Shown here piece by piece: positions 5,954 to 12,976 of a stretch of 22,347 bases of DNA. Location of the stretch: NCBI GenBank assembly GCA_001940755.1, contig MEHH01000012.1:1-22347 (forward strand). Reading direction: 5' to 3'. The notes under the pieces were generated by a model. That model was not told where the DNA came from and did not search any database. It saw only the letters and a program-made list of their open reading frames with translations. How positions within the stretch are numbered: the stretch's first letter is position 1; each line of letters opens with the position of its first letter. Position numbers and translations under genes: made by a program. The DNA is from Candidatus Heimdallarchaeota archaeon AB_125 (GTDB taxonomy: Archaea > Asgardarchaeota > Heimdallarchaeia > Heimdallarchaeales > Heimdallarchaeaceae).

Positions 5954-6999
5954 ATTCTTCCTATTTTTTTATGCCCTTTCTTCTTTAATTGCTGAATGTT
6001 CTCACAACCTAACATTGCCATTGAAGTTTTCATCTCAAAAATGAATGTGGAAATGTACTTCCTTAGCTCATCAACTCCACCTTTCGCAAGAGCTTTGAGA
6101 ACAGGAAGAGCAAATGCTACATAATCAGATCCTAAAGCTAATGCTTTAACTGCATCAATTCCTGTCCTTATTCCACCAGATGCAATTAATTTCAAAGTTT
6201 TTGGTCTTTTTATCGAATGCGCACTTTGCAAGCTTTCAGCTGTAGCTATTCCTTGTTCTACAAACTCCTCTGAAACATATTCCATCTTCTTATTTCTAAG
6301 ATATTCAATTTTCGTCCAATTAGTTCCTCCAGCACCAGCTACATCAATAGCATAAGGACTAAGATTCACTAAATTTTGTAAATCCTTTCTGGAGAAACCA
6401 GTTCCTACACCTTTTAGAATAATAGGATATTTTACTTGTGGAAGTATTTGTTTTAACCTCTCTAAGGAATGACTATCTTCCTTATCTCCTTCTAATTGGA
6501 CAAGTTCTTGCAGTGGGTTGATATGAACAGCTAATGCATCAGCTTTAATCATTTCTATTGCAAAAATGGCTTCCTTTACATCATAACTTTTGTTGAATTG
6601 AGGTAATCCTAAATTTGCAATTAAAGGAATATCTGGAGCAATGTTTCTAACTTCAAAAGTCTTAATTAAATCGGGATTTTCAATAGCAGCTCTTTGTGAC
6701 CCAACACCCATTCCAATTCTGAATTCTTGACATATCTCAGCTATTTGTTCATTGTACTGTTGTCCTAGTTTTGAACCACCAGTCATGCCTGAAACCAATA
6801 TAGGAAAATCCAATTCTTTTTCAAAAATAGTAGTTTTAAGATTTATTTGCTCCAAAGAAAGATCTACAAGAGTTGAAGGATGAAGCTTAAATTTCTGGAA
6901 ACCATTATTATGAGATTGATACTCTACATCATTTTCGAGGCAAATTTTGATGTGTTCATCCTTGCGTTTAGATGTAGCTCCATCCTTTTCTTTAACCAT
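5950..6999 (-). CDS. fni: Type 2 isopentenyl-diphosphate delta-isomerase (FMN-dependent)
   Basis: This enzyme interconverts IPP and DMAPP for archaeal isoprenoid lipids. The 349 residues fit the family. Motifs in order are SKRKDEHIKI (10-19), ILVSGMTGG (67-75), GMGVGSQRAAIE (96-107), IANLG (127-131), HINPLQE (159-165, with the Gln/Glu that act in catalysis), ILKGVGTG (194-201), DVAGAGGTNW (219-228) and the phosphate-binding IASGGIRTG (272-280). It is complete. ATG 6999 has no Shine-Dalgarno, but a TATA-like box at 7020-7030 lies about 26 nt upstream, so a leaderless mRNA is likely. Its stop codon lies inside the right flank of the tnpB insertion, with no sign that the C-terminus was changed. 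Confidence 0.96.
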   Translation of the reverse strand: MVKEKDGATSKRKDEHIKICLENDVEYQSHNNGFQKFKLHPSTLVDLSLEQINLKTTIFEKELDFPILVSGMTGGSKLGQQYNEQIAEICQEFRIGMGVGSQRAAIENPDLIKTFEVRNIAPDIPLIANLGLPQFNKSYDVKEAIFAIEMIKADALAVHINPLQELVQLEGDKEDSHSLERLKQILPQVKYPIILKGVGTGFSRKDLQNLVNLSPYAIDVAGAGGTNWTKIEYLRNKKMEYVSEEFVEQGIATAESLQSAHSIKRPKTLKLIASGGIRTGIDAVKALALGSDYVAFALPVLKALAKGGVDELRKYISTFIFEMKTSMAMLGCENIQQLKKKGHKKIGRI

Positions 7000-7019
7000 A
7001 TAGGATTAATAGTAATAAG

Positions 7020-7030
7020 CTAAATAAAAA
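7020..7030 (-). promoter_or_regulatory. TATA box of the IDI-2 gene
   Basis: Minus-strand TTTTTATTTAG is centred about 26 nt from the ATG at 6999, consistent with a leaderless transcript. Confidence 0.45.
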
Positions 7031-7144
7031 CTTTCTACAAGAGAGTTAGCATTTTAAGTGTTTGAGCAATTTTGTATCAAACAGAAAGGTTCAAATGCCA
7101 GAAATGACATATTGGAAGAAAATCAGAAATTTAAGTGAGACATA

Positions 7145-7405
7145 ATGGAATTCTGCCCAGAATGTGGAAAATTAATGATTCCTAAGAAAAAAGGAAAATC
7201 AAAAACTTTGTATTGCGCTAAATGCGGTTATGAAAGTAAATTAGATGAAAAAGAAGGTTACGAAGTTCAAGATGAGGTTGAACATAAAGCTAGTGAACTA
7301 ACCGAGGTAATAGAAGTAGCTAGTGAAGAGAGTTTGTCTGAAGCAGAACTAGAGGCAAGACGAGAGCGATTTATTGAAGGAATAGATTTTCTTGAAACAG
7401 AATAA
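7145..7405 (+). CDS. Small zinc-ribbon protein resembling the N-terminal domain of RPB9/TFS
   Basis: The product is 86 residues. MEFCPECGKLM followed by LYCAKCGYES gives a zinc ribbon with C4, C7, C24 and C27, close to the N-terminal ribbon of RNA polymerase subunit RPB9 and archaeal transcript-cleavage factor TFS ('FCPeCgn.l...C..CgYe'). TFS proteins are about 100-110 residues and end with a second ribbon carrying the acidic cleavage hairpin; here the second half is instead an acidic, cysteine-free helix (about 35-86). RNA cleavage is therefore not expected; polymerase binding or another adaptor role is inferred. The following THUMP gene overlaps its end by 14 nt if the TTG start is used, so they are probably co-transcribed. 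Upstream, AAGTGAG (7131-7137) can serve as Shine-Dalgarno. Confidence 0.75.
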   Translation: MEFCPECGKLMIPKKKGKSKTLYCAKCGYESKLDEKEGYEVQDEVEHKASELTEVIEVASEESLSEAELEARRERFIEGIDFLETE

Positions 7406-8366
7406 TCCAAATAGCTCCCCGGATGCTAGTAACGATTATTCGTCTTTTATTATGGTTAGATTCTCTGAGATTGCAATTAAAGGATCAAAAACACGAAAAT
7501 GGTTAACTAAACGATTAATATCCCACATTGATTATGTCCTAAAACTATACGGGATTTCTGATCATAGTGTTATAAATGATTACAGTCGTATTTTTGTTGA
7601 AACCTCTCATTTATCTTTGTCAGAGAAATTAATTGCTAAGCTGGTACCTGGTGTTTCAAGCTTAAGCATTGTTAGATCTTGTTCATCGGATTTGGATGAG
7701 ATTAAGGAGTGTGTTAAAGAATATTTCTTTAAGAATTTTAAAGACGGTATGTCTTTTGCAGTAAGAGCTAGAAGAACAGGAAAGCATCATTTTTCAAGCG
7801 TAGAGCTGGGTGGGATAATTGGTGAATTTATACTCGAAAACAATTCATCGAAGAATTTAAAAGTCAATCTCAGTGAACCAGATTATATCTTACAAATTGA
7901 AGTAAGAGACAAGAAAGCATATGTCTTTGATAGTAAATTCAAAGGTTTAGGAGGGCTTCCAGTAGAGAGTCAAGGTCGTATATTAGTTCTAATTTCAAAT
8001 GAAGAGGTCGACATTCCAAATATTTTACAAATCTACAAAAGAGGAGGTTCAACTAAAATCTATTCAATTAAGAAAAGAGAAGAAACAGATGATGAAACTC
8101 ATCAAATATTACAAAAAGCGTTAAATTTGCAACCAAAGTTAAGAAATAAAGAAGAACGCATATATTTCCCAACTGATGAGTTCGATATTACACATTTGAT
8201 AGATTTTTACAAGAAGAATGAATGTCTCGCAATGACAATGTCAAAAGCTGTTTTTGATAAGATGGCAACTGATATTCCAACAGTTATTCCAATTTTTGTT
8301 CCTCATTTAGTAGTAGATGTAGACAAACAAGAAATAGAAGATTTTCTCTCAATTTCAGCAGATTAA
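7392..8366 (+). CDS. ThiI-like THUMP-domain protein with a degenerate PP-loop domain
   Basis: ThiI makes 4-thiouridine in tRNA: an N-terminal ferredoxin-like domain plus THUMP binds tRNA and a PP-loop ATPase adenylates it. Here residues 19-90 (FIMVRFSEIAIKG...) match the ferredoxin-like domain and 90-185 the THUMP domain. GLGGLPVESQGRILVLIS (186-202) matches the linker entering the PP-loop domain, but the next residues are NEEVDIPN in place of the nucleotide-binding SGG-x-DSPV. The rest is short; a tail like 'a.tm......P.....P.LvvDvdKqEIedf' recalls the end of the ThiI domain with its middle missing. At 324 residues it is shorter than typical ThiI. It probably binds tRNA without ATP-dependent thiolation (inference). 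The start is TTG 7392, or ATG 7452, which would trim the first beta strand. The stop overlaps the convergent AMMECR1 stop by 4 nt. Confidence 0.8.
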   Translation: MKQNNPNSSPDASNDYSSFIMVRFSEIAIKGSKTRKWLTKRLISHIDYVLKLYGISDHSVINDYSRIFVETSHLSLSEKLIAKLVPGVSSLSIVRSCSSDLDEIKECVKEYFFKNFKDGMSFAVRARRTGKHHFSSVELGGIIGEFILENNSSKNLKVNLSEPDYILQIEVRDKKAYVFDSKFKGLGGLPVESQGRILVLISNEEVDIPNILQIYKRGGSTKIYSIKKREETDDETHQILQKALNLQPKLRNKEERIYFPTDEFDITHLIDFYKKNECLAMTMSKAVFDKMATDIPTVIPIFVPHLVVDVDKQEIEDFLSISAD

Positions 8367-8977
8367 TGCTGTATAATTTCTCCATTAGGAGATTCTTCAG
8401 AAAAAATAACACCTTGGAATTTTTGAACAGTAATTTTCTCTTTTTTCCAAATATCAGTTGGCAAGTAAGCTTTTCTACAGGTAAATGATAGAAACTCTTC
8501 TTTATTCCAATTTTGTTCTACTGGAACTTGAGGTAGTAAAAGTCCTTTATATCCTTTATATTCAACTATAAGCCCATCACCTGGAACTGATATTTGAGCT
8601 AGTAGATCCTGTGGATTCTCATATTCTATTACTTGAGGAGGTGTCATAATAGTAACTTCAAAAACAAGTTCAGGAAATTCGTCTTTTTTAACAGGAGGAA
8701 ATCTAGGATCTTCCATTGTTGATGATTTTGCTAAATCAATAACTTCCTCAACCAGTGGTTTAAAACCTATTGGATAACCAATACATCCTCTGAGAGAAGA
8801 TTCATCTCCAGTTTTTGTTTTAACTGTCACAAATGCTCCTGTTACTGTTTCTACTTGAGCAGGTTTTGGTTCAATAGCTTTTAGTCTTGTACCTTCAACA
8901 ATCCATTGCTTTGCAGCAAGTCTAGCTAGTTTTACAAGATAAATTCCAGTTTCATCCTCTATTTGCATTTCATTCAC
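8363..8977 (-). CDS. AMMECR1-domain protein
   Basis: The product is 204 residues from GTG 8977 (or 201 from ATG 8968). It has the hallmark SLRGCIGYPIG (61-71), then MEDPRFPPV (88-96), and GLLLPQVPVEQNWNKEEFLSFTCRKA (145-170), all typical AMMECR1 signatures found from archaea to humans. The fold suggests nucleic-acid or nucleotide binding, but the molecular function of AMMECR1 is still unsettled. It is the last gene of a three-gene operon: its GTG start overlaps the end of the Mut7-C gene by 8 nt, as that gene does with the CBS gene, so translation is probably coupled. The stop shares TTAA with the convergent THUMP gene. Confidence 0.93.
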   Translation of the reverse strand: MNEMQIEDETGIYLVKLARLAAKQWIVEGTRLKAIEPKPAQVETVTGAFVTVKTKTGDESSLRGCIGYPIGFKPLVEEVIDLAKSSTMEDPRFPPVKKDEFPELVFEVTIMTPPQVIEYENPQDLLAQISVPGDGLIVEYKGYKGLLLPQVPVEQNWNKEEFLSFTCRKAYLPTDIWKKEKITVQKFQGVIFSEESPNGEIIQH

Positions 8978-9440
8978 TACTGTTTATTTCACTTATAGTT
9001 TTTTTGATATCTTGCCAGTGACTACCCATCCAATAGATTTTGAAACATCCTCTGCATTCCCAAAAATCATTGTAATTCTTCTCGGTTCCTTCTGGTATTT
9101 TGTCTATTATTTCTTCTTTATTTCTTACCTTTAAATCATCATTACAGACACTACATCTCATCTTTGAAGGTGGATAAACAATATTTAGACTAAAACTAGC
9201 TTTTATTTCTTTAAGTTGTTCAGAAACTTCGATATTAGTAATGAAAAGATTGTGTAGATTTCGTTTTTTACACATTTGAATAATTTCGTCAGATCTTGTT
9301 AAGATAATTCTATCTTCTTCTCTTGCAGTTTCAAGCATTTCGTTAATAGATTCTTGAGTACGATATAATGTATCATAACCTAAAAATCGTAAAAATCGGG
9401 ATAGTTTCCCAAGCATAGAATCAGCGTAAAATTTACACAT
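8970..9440 (-). CDS. Mut7-C RNase-domain protein (PIN-like fold with zinc ribbon)
   Basis: The product is 156 residues. KFYADSMLGKLSRFLRFLGYDTLY (3-26) matches the 'F..DsMLGkLarwLR.LGyDt.y' opening of Mut7-C, with the conserved acidic Asp7. IILTRSDEI (45-53) replaces the usual LTRD with one inserted Ser. The C-terminal half holds a zinc ribbon: C96, C99, C129 and C132. Mut7-C is a PIN-like putative RNase domain named after the C-terminus of the C. elegans exonuclease Mut-7. Target RNA is unknown. It overlaps both neighbours by 8 nt: ATGTGTAA at 9433-9440 joins it to the CBS gene. A shared role with those genes is suggested by this tight packing. Confidence 0.88.
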   Translation of the reverse strand: MCKFYADSMLGKLSRFLRFLGYDTLYRTQESINEMLETAREEDRIILTRSDEIIQMCKKRNLHNLFITNIEVSEQLKEIKASFSLNIVYPPSKMRCSVCNDDLKVRNKEEIIDKIPEGTEKNYNDFWECRGCFKIYWMGSHWQDIKKTISEINSSE

Positions 9441-10020
9441 TACTTTCTATCAACTCTTCAGGTGCACAATTTGAACACATGTACAAGCCTTTGCTAAAAA
9501 CTAATTTATCTGCATATTCCCTACAATCATCACAATATCCTGCTACATCTATTTCTTCGCCTTCTTCTGCGCTTTCAGCCATTAATTTAAGATATTCCTG
9601 TTCAAGTAAGATTAATTGTGGAATTACTTTGAATACATCTGTATCAGTACATATACCTACAACTTTTCCTTCAGAGTTAGTAATTACAAGATGTCTTATT
9701 CCTTCTTTGAACATAGTTTGCATGGCTTTGATGATAGTTAGGGAAGGTGATGCTGTAATCAAAGGAGAAGACATTGCTTCTTCAGCTGTTACATCCTCTA
9801 CTCGTTTATTCTTTGCAATAACGTCTATTATGTTCTCTTTGGTAATAATCCCTAGAGTTTTTCCTCCATTATCTATTACAACCACAGAACCAATTCGATT
9901 TTCAATTAGTAGTTTAGCACAAACTTCTATAGAAGTCTTTGGTGTTACTGTAATGACGTTCTTTGTCATAATCTCTTTTACAGCCATATCGAATTTTTTC
10001 TCATCGAAGATTGATTTCAT
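9433..10020 (-). CDS. Tandem CBS-domain protein with C-terminal zinc ribbon
   Basis: The product is 195 residues. CBS domain 1 covers about 14-70 (VKEIMTKNVITVTPKTSIEVCAKLL...GIITKENIIDVIA) and CBS domain 2 about 81-137 (AMSSPLITASPSLTIIKAMQTM...GICTDTDVFKVI). A helical linker leads to a zinc ribbon with C163, C166, C182 and C185. CBS pairs bind adenine nucleotides such as AMP, ATP or SAM, so this is probably a sensor; the ribbon could bind nucleic acid or a partner. It is the first gene of the operon with Mut7-C RNase and AMMECR1, which suggests it regulates one of them. ATG 10020 lacks a Shine-Dalgarno and a TATA-like box (10035-10046) lies about 20 nt upstream, suggesting a leaderless mRNA. 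Confidence 0.92.
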   Translation of the reverse strand: MKSIFDEKKFDMAVKEIMTKNVITVTPKTSIEVCAKLLIENRIGSVVVIDNGGKTLGIITKENIIDVIAKNKRVEDVTAEEAMSSPLITASPSLTIIKAMQTMFKEGIRHLVITNSEGKVVGICTDTDVFKVIPQLILLEQEYLKLMAESAEEGEEIDVAGYCDDCREYADKLVFSKGLYMCSNCAPEELIESNV

Positions 10021-10034
10021 TTTTTACAACCTTT

Positions 10035-10103
10035 GTTCTATAATAACTAATAATTTTGGTACCTTTAAAGGTTTTACACTATTTGTAAATTTGGCCCAAA
10101 TTT
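10035..10103 (-). promoter_or_regulatory. Promoter region of the CBS/Mut7-C/AMMECR1 operon with two palindromes
   Basis: Minus-strand TTATTATAGAAC (10035-10046) is a TATA candidate for a start at or near ATG 10020. Upstream are two perfect palindromes: ACCTTTAAAGGT (10061-10072) and AAATTTGG-C-CCAAATTT (10087-10103). The second touches the rqcH stop codon (10103-10105) and could also work as that gene's terminator. The first contains TTTAAA and could itself be a TATA element. Confidence 0.35.
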
Positions 10104-12118
10104 TATTGTGGAATTACTTCTGAATCTCCTGGTATGAATGGCAGAATATCATTTACAGTTAGAGCATCAATTTTGTACTGCTCTTTTTCTTGGCATTGTT
10201 TGAGGAGTTTTTCTTTAACCTCTCTAACTATTTTTCCTTTTTGAATATCTCCAGGTTTGATTTGTACATAAATCTCTGTTAGACTTCCTATTGTTTTAAC
10301 AGGACCCCCTATTACTTGTGCATAATTTTCGTTAAGAACTATTCCTATCGCATGGTCAATCTCTATATTTTTGGAATAATTCTTTTCTCCATAAATCATT
10401 ACACTACCTTTTGCCAAGAATTGACCTGAAGGAGCTGTTAAACTTACTTGATCTGGGAGTACATGATAAACATCTCCAACCAATTTTCCGTCTTTCCACA
10501 AACTAGAATAATTTAGAGCAAACGCAGCAATCTCATTTATGCAGTCTTCAGAAAGCCCACTTTGACCATCTTTAACTACAACATATGGAGCTCCATGGAC
10601 ATCAGCATGAAAGAATAAATCATTGTCATCTAGATATGTCTTCAATATTCTTTCGTTCACTTTTGCGTCAGTACCTCCAATAATTACATGTTCTTGACAT
10701 ACAAACCAATGGAACTTTTCATACCATTTCTTTGGACGTTTAGCAACCAAAGGCGTGCTCTCCTTTTCTTTAACAATTGTCTCTTTAGTTGACGCTGTTT
10801 CTTCAATCTGCTTTTTAGTTCTTTTAATAGCTTTTAAAGCTCCTGGAACTTTTCGTCTTCCTTTTTTTGCTTTCTCATAAAACAGATTCGCACTTTCTGT
10901 AATTGTCTTTGTAAAATCCAATTCAATCAGTTCTGAATTTTCTGTTTCATCTAGTAGCTTAACTACAATTGTTTTTGTTTTTGGCTCTAATCGCTCTAAT
11001 ATCATTGCAGAAGGTATTTTCTTTTCTTTTGCAATTGACAATTTGGCTAGTATCTCCTCCCAGGGAACATCAGATCTTCTGGCCTTCAATATTGTTGTAA
11101 GAAGCTCTTCGATATCTGTAAAATAGGAATAGAGCATGTCACCTTTCCTCTTCTCATCAATTTCCTGATTCTTGAGTTTTTCTAAGTGCTTCTCTTGATT
11201 TGAAAGCGTTCGTTGATACTTAGTTAATTTACCAGAGACTTGAGATCTATCCTCAACAAACTCAGGTTCTTCTTCAAGAAGGGAAAAGAATTCATCAAGC
11301 TCATCGTTAAAGGAACTAATGTCTTCATGTTCTAAGTCTTCATATCGTAAGAGTGAGATAGGAGTAATGTCAACAATCTCGCCTTCATCTAAATATCTGA
11401 CAGGCTCATAGTCAGAACCATTTACAGTTTTTTGAAATAAAAGAATTTCTCCACATAGTTTGTTTACTTCATCTTCCTGTAAATCTTCAGCGTTTCTCGA
11501 AACTATCTCTGAACGTGATAAAATTTCCTTTGAGTAAGTAGGTCCTAAATCCAAAAGCTTATTCAGAACAGCAACAATTTTACCTTTTGAATCACTGAAT
11601 TTTTCACGTATAATTTCTTCATCAAGGTTTGTTATATTAATTGAAGATGATGGGGGAAAAATATATTCTTTCCCTGGATGAATATCACGATCTCTCATTC
11701 TTCTATATTTATATGCAAGAATGATTTTATCATTAGGACCAATTAAAATGATATTTCCATCACTAAAAAGTTCGATTACAAGTTTATAATAACTATCTTT
11801 GTAAGCTATTTCAAGAACCACTACTCTATCGATTTTTCTTTGATAAAAATTCTTAACTGGTAAATCCCGAATGTGTTTCCTCATTGAGAGAACTTTGTTA
11901 TTTGGTGTAGCAGGTTTCTTTCTTTCGTAGTTAGTTATATGAATGCGCTTACCGGGTTCTATCAGAAGCTCAAAAGGACTTTCTGTTGACTTGCGAAACC
12001 TTAATATAAGCAGATTTTTCCCGATTGAATAAATATTGTTAACCCAGCTGTCAACAATCTTTGGACGTATCTCAGCGACCAAAGCAGCTAAGTCAATGCT
12101 TGATAAATTTGTCTTCAT
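10103..12118 (-). CDS. rqcH: Rqc2/NEMF/RqcH-family ribosome quality-control factor
   Basis: NFACT proteins bind split large ribosomal subunits with stalled peptidyl-tRNA; bacterial RqcH and yeast Rqc2 recruit tRNA to add C-terminal tails to the nascent chain. From ATG 12118 the product is 671 residues. NFACT-N occupies about 1-200, with D9 and the D97-R98 pair (RKIDRVV) needed for tRNA recruitment in RqcH and Rqc2 conserved at the same numbering. A helical coiled region follows (about 280-450). NFACT-R starts at about 465 (KKWYEKFHWFVCQEHVIIGG) and includes FFHADVHGAPYVVVKDG. The long eukaryotic acidic C-terminal part is reduced. A GTG at 12127 extends the frame by three codons, but AGTGATT upstream and the residue numbering favour ATG 12118. 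Its gene is back to back with the EMC6-like gene. Confidence 0.95.
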   Translation of the reverse strand: MKTNLSSIDLAALVAEIRPKIVDSWVNNIYSIGKNLLILRFRKSTESPFELLIEPGKRIHITNYERKKPATPNNKVLSMRKHIRDLPVKNFYQRKIDRVVVLEIAYKDSYYKLVIELFSDGNIILIGPNDKIILAYKYRRMRDRDIHPGKEYIFPPSSSINITNLDEEIIREKFSDSKGKIVAVLNKLLDLGPTYSKEILSRSEIVSRNAEDLQEDEVNKLCGEILLFQKTVNGSDYEPVRYLDEGEIVDITPISLLRYEDLEHEDISSFNDELDEFFSLLEEEPEFVEDRSQVSGKLTKYQRTLSNQEKHLEKLKNQEIDEKRKGDMLYSYFTDIEELLTTILKARRSDVPWEEILAKLSIAKEKKIPSAMILERLEPKTKTIVVKLLDETENSELIELDFTKTITESANLFYEKAKKGRRKVPGALKAIKRTKKQIEETASTKETIVKEKESTPLVAKRPKKWYEKFHWFVCQEHVIIGGTDAKVNERILKTYLDDNDLFFHADVHGAPYVVVKDGQSGLSEDCINEIAAFALNYSSLWKDGKLVGDVYHVLPDQVSLTAPSGQFLAKGSVMIYGEKNYSKNIEIDHAIGIVLNENYAQVIGGPVKTIGSLTEIYVQIKPGDIQKGKIVREVKEKLLKQCQEKEQYKIDALTVNDILPFIPGDSEVIPQ

Positions 12119-12121
12119 TGA

Positions 12122-12135
12122 AATCACTGGTGATT
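12122..12135. promoter_or_regulatory. Palindromic double Shine-Dalgarno between rqcH and the EMC6-like gene
   Basis: AATCAC-TG-GTGATT sits exactly in the middle of the 20 bases separating ATG 12118 (minus) and TTG 12139 (plus), with 3 bases on each side. On the plus strand it gives GGTGATT, on the minus strand AGTGATT, both complementary to the 16S rRNA 3' end. TATA-like stretches for each gene (12102-12110 plus; 12143-12152 minus) lie inside the other's coding region. Confidence 0.5.
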
Positions 12136-12138
12136 AAT

Positions 12139-12555
12139 TTGGATATACAAGTATTATTCGCTCGAATTAAAAATTATTTGAAAGGTAAGATAACCCGAGG
12201 ATATAAGAAAATAAAAGAAGGTTTGAAACCTAAAAACATCATTAAAAATCTCAAAAACTTACCAACTCTTGACAAAGTTTATTGGTCAAAAGTTGTCTCA
12301 GCATTTGTTTTTGGTGTAATATTTGGAGCTGCAAATTTCGTTGCATGGCCAGCAGGATTAACAATGTTAGCAATTTTCTTGGGTATTTCTACTTTCTGGT
12401 TTCTAAAATATAGAAAGGTTGAGACCGGAATAAAAATCCGTCAATATTATATGTCTGCAATGTTCCAATATTTCCTATCATTCATAGCAGTATGGGCATT
12501 AATATGGAATATTATTTATGTTCCAGTCACTCATTGGATCTTTCCATTGAAATAA
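12139..12555 (+). CDS. EMC6/Rab5IF-like three-span membrane protein
   Basis: Eukaryotic EMC6 is a core membrane subunit of the ER membrane protein complex, which inserts transmembrane helices together with the YidC/Oxa1-type subunit EMC3. Here a basic N-terminal region (about 1-45) is followed by YWSKVVSAFVFGVIFGAANFVAW (span 1), AGLTMLAIFLGISTFWFLKY (span 2), and QYFLSFIAVWALIWNIIYV (span 3). The pattern of a small-residue-rich first span after 'S..SA', a polar loop and a C-terminal '..W...Y...' span resembles the EMC6/Rab5-interacting family, but identity is low. The product is 138 residues from TTG 12139, chosen for the GGTGAT site ahead; GTG 12130 is an alternative and the frame stays open to 12061 inside rqcH. 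It pairs divergently with rqcH. Confidence 0.5.
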   Translation: MDIQVLFARIKNYLKGKITRGYKKIKEGLKPKNIIKNLKNLPTLDKVYWSKVVSAFVFGVIFGAANFVAWPAGLTMLAIFLGISTFWFLKYRKVETGIKIRQYYMSAMFQYFLSFIAVWALIWNIIYVPVTHWIFPLK

Positions 12556-12582
12556 TAATGCAGAAATACTAGGTGAGATCAA

Positions 12583-12894
12583 ATGAGCTCCAAAAAGATT
12601 AAAAAAGAACCTGAACCTGAGATTGAAGTTAAACTTCCATTAATGCAAAGGCCAAAATTCAAAATATTTTATATAATGTTAATTATCAGTTTCTTTAGCT
12701 TAGGTATCATTCTACTTATTCTTTCATACTCCATCTGGGTAGATAGCAGTTATGCTCTATTTATTGCTCTTGGAGTTCTTGGTGTAGGAGTTATATTGCT
12801 TACCATGAGATCTTCGTATAAAAGTAGCGCTCCAGCAGATCAAGAAGAACAAGAAAAAGATAAAGACACTCTCCAAATGAGAGGTCGAAGGTAA
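12583..12894 (+). CDS. Small two-span membrane protein of unknown function
   Basis: The product is 103 residues. A charged N-terminus (MSSKKIKKEPEPEIEV) precedes two predicted membrane helices, about 29-50 (FYIMLIISFFSLGIILLILSY) and about 56-75 (YALFIALGVLGVGVILLTM), with a short loop containing WVDSS. The C-terminal tail is polar, rich in Glu, Lys and Gln, and ends RGRR. Positive charges on both ends suggest both termini face the cytoplasm. No family is recognised. AGGTGA at 12571-12576 is a good Shine-Dalgarno six bases before the ATG, and the gene follows the EMC6-like gene by 27 nt, so they are probably co-transcribed and could work together at the membrane. Confidence 0.7.
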   Translation: MSSKKIKKEPEPEIEVKLPLMQRPKFKIFYIMLIISFFSLGIILLILSYSIWVDSSYALFIALGVLGVGVILLTMRSSYKSSAPADQEEQEKDKDTLQMRGRR

Positions 12895-12907
12895 TTTTTC
12901 CTTTTTT
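12895..12907 (+). terminator. T-tract terminator after the small membrane protein gene
   Basis: T5-CC-T6 follows the TAA stop directly. Archaeal RNA polymerase ends transcription at such T-tracts without a hairpin. Confidence 0.4.
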
Positions 12908-12976
12908 CACCAAACACTTTTATGTGGTAATACTATAGACTTACCAACAGTCAAATATTCCGACAAAAATTATAAG

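Noticed and set aside
9479..10123. 214-codon open frame on the plus strand
   Set aside because: It is antisense to the CBS-domain gene, whose protein is clearly recognisable; its own translation is Ser/Ile-rich with no domain.
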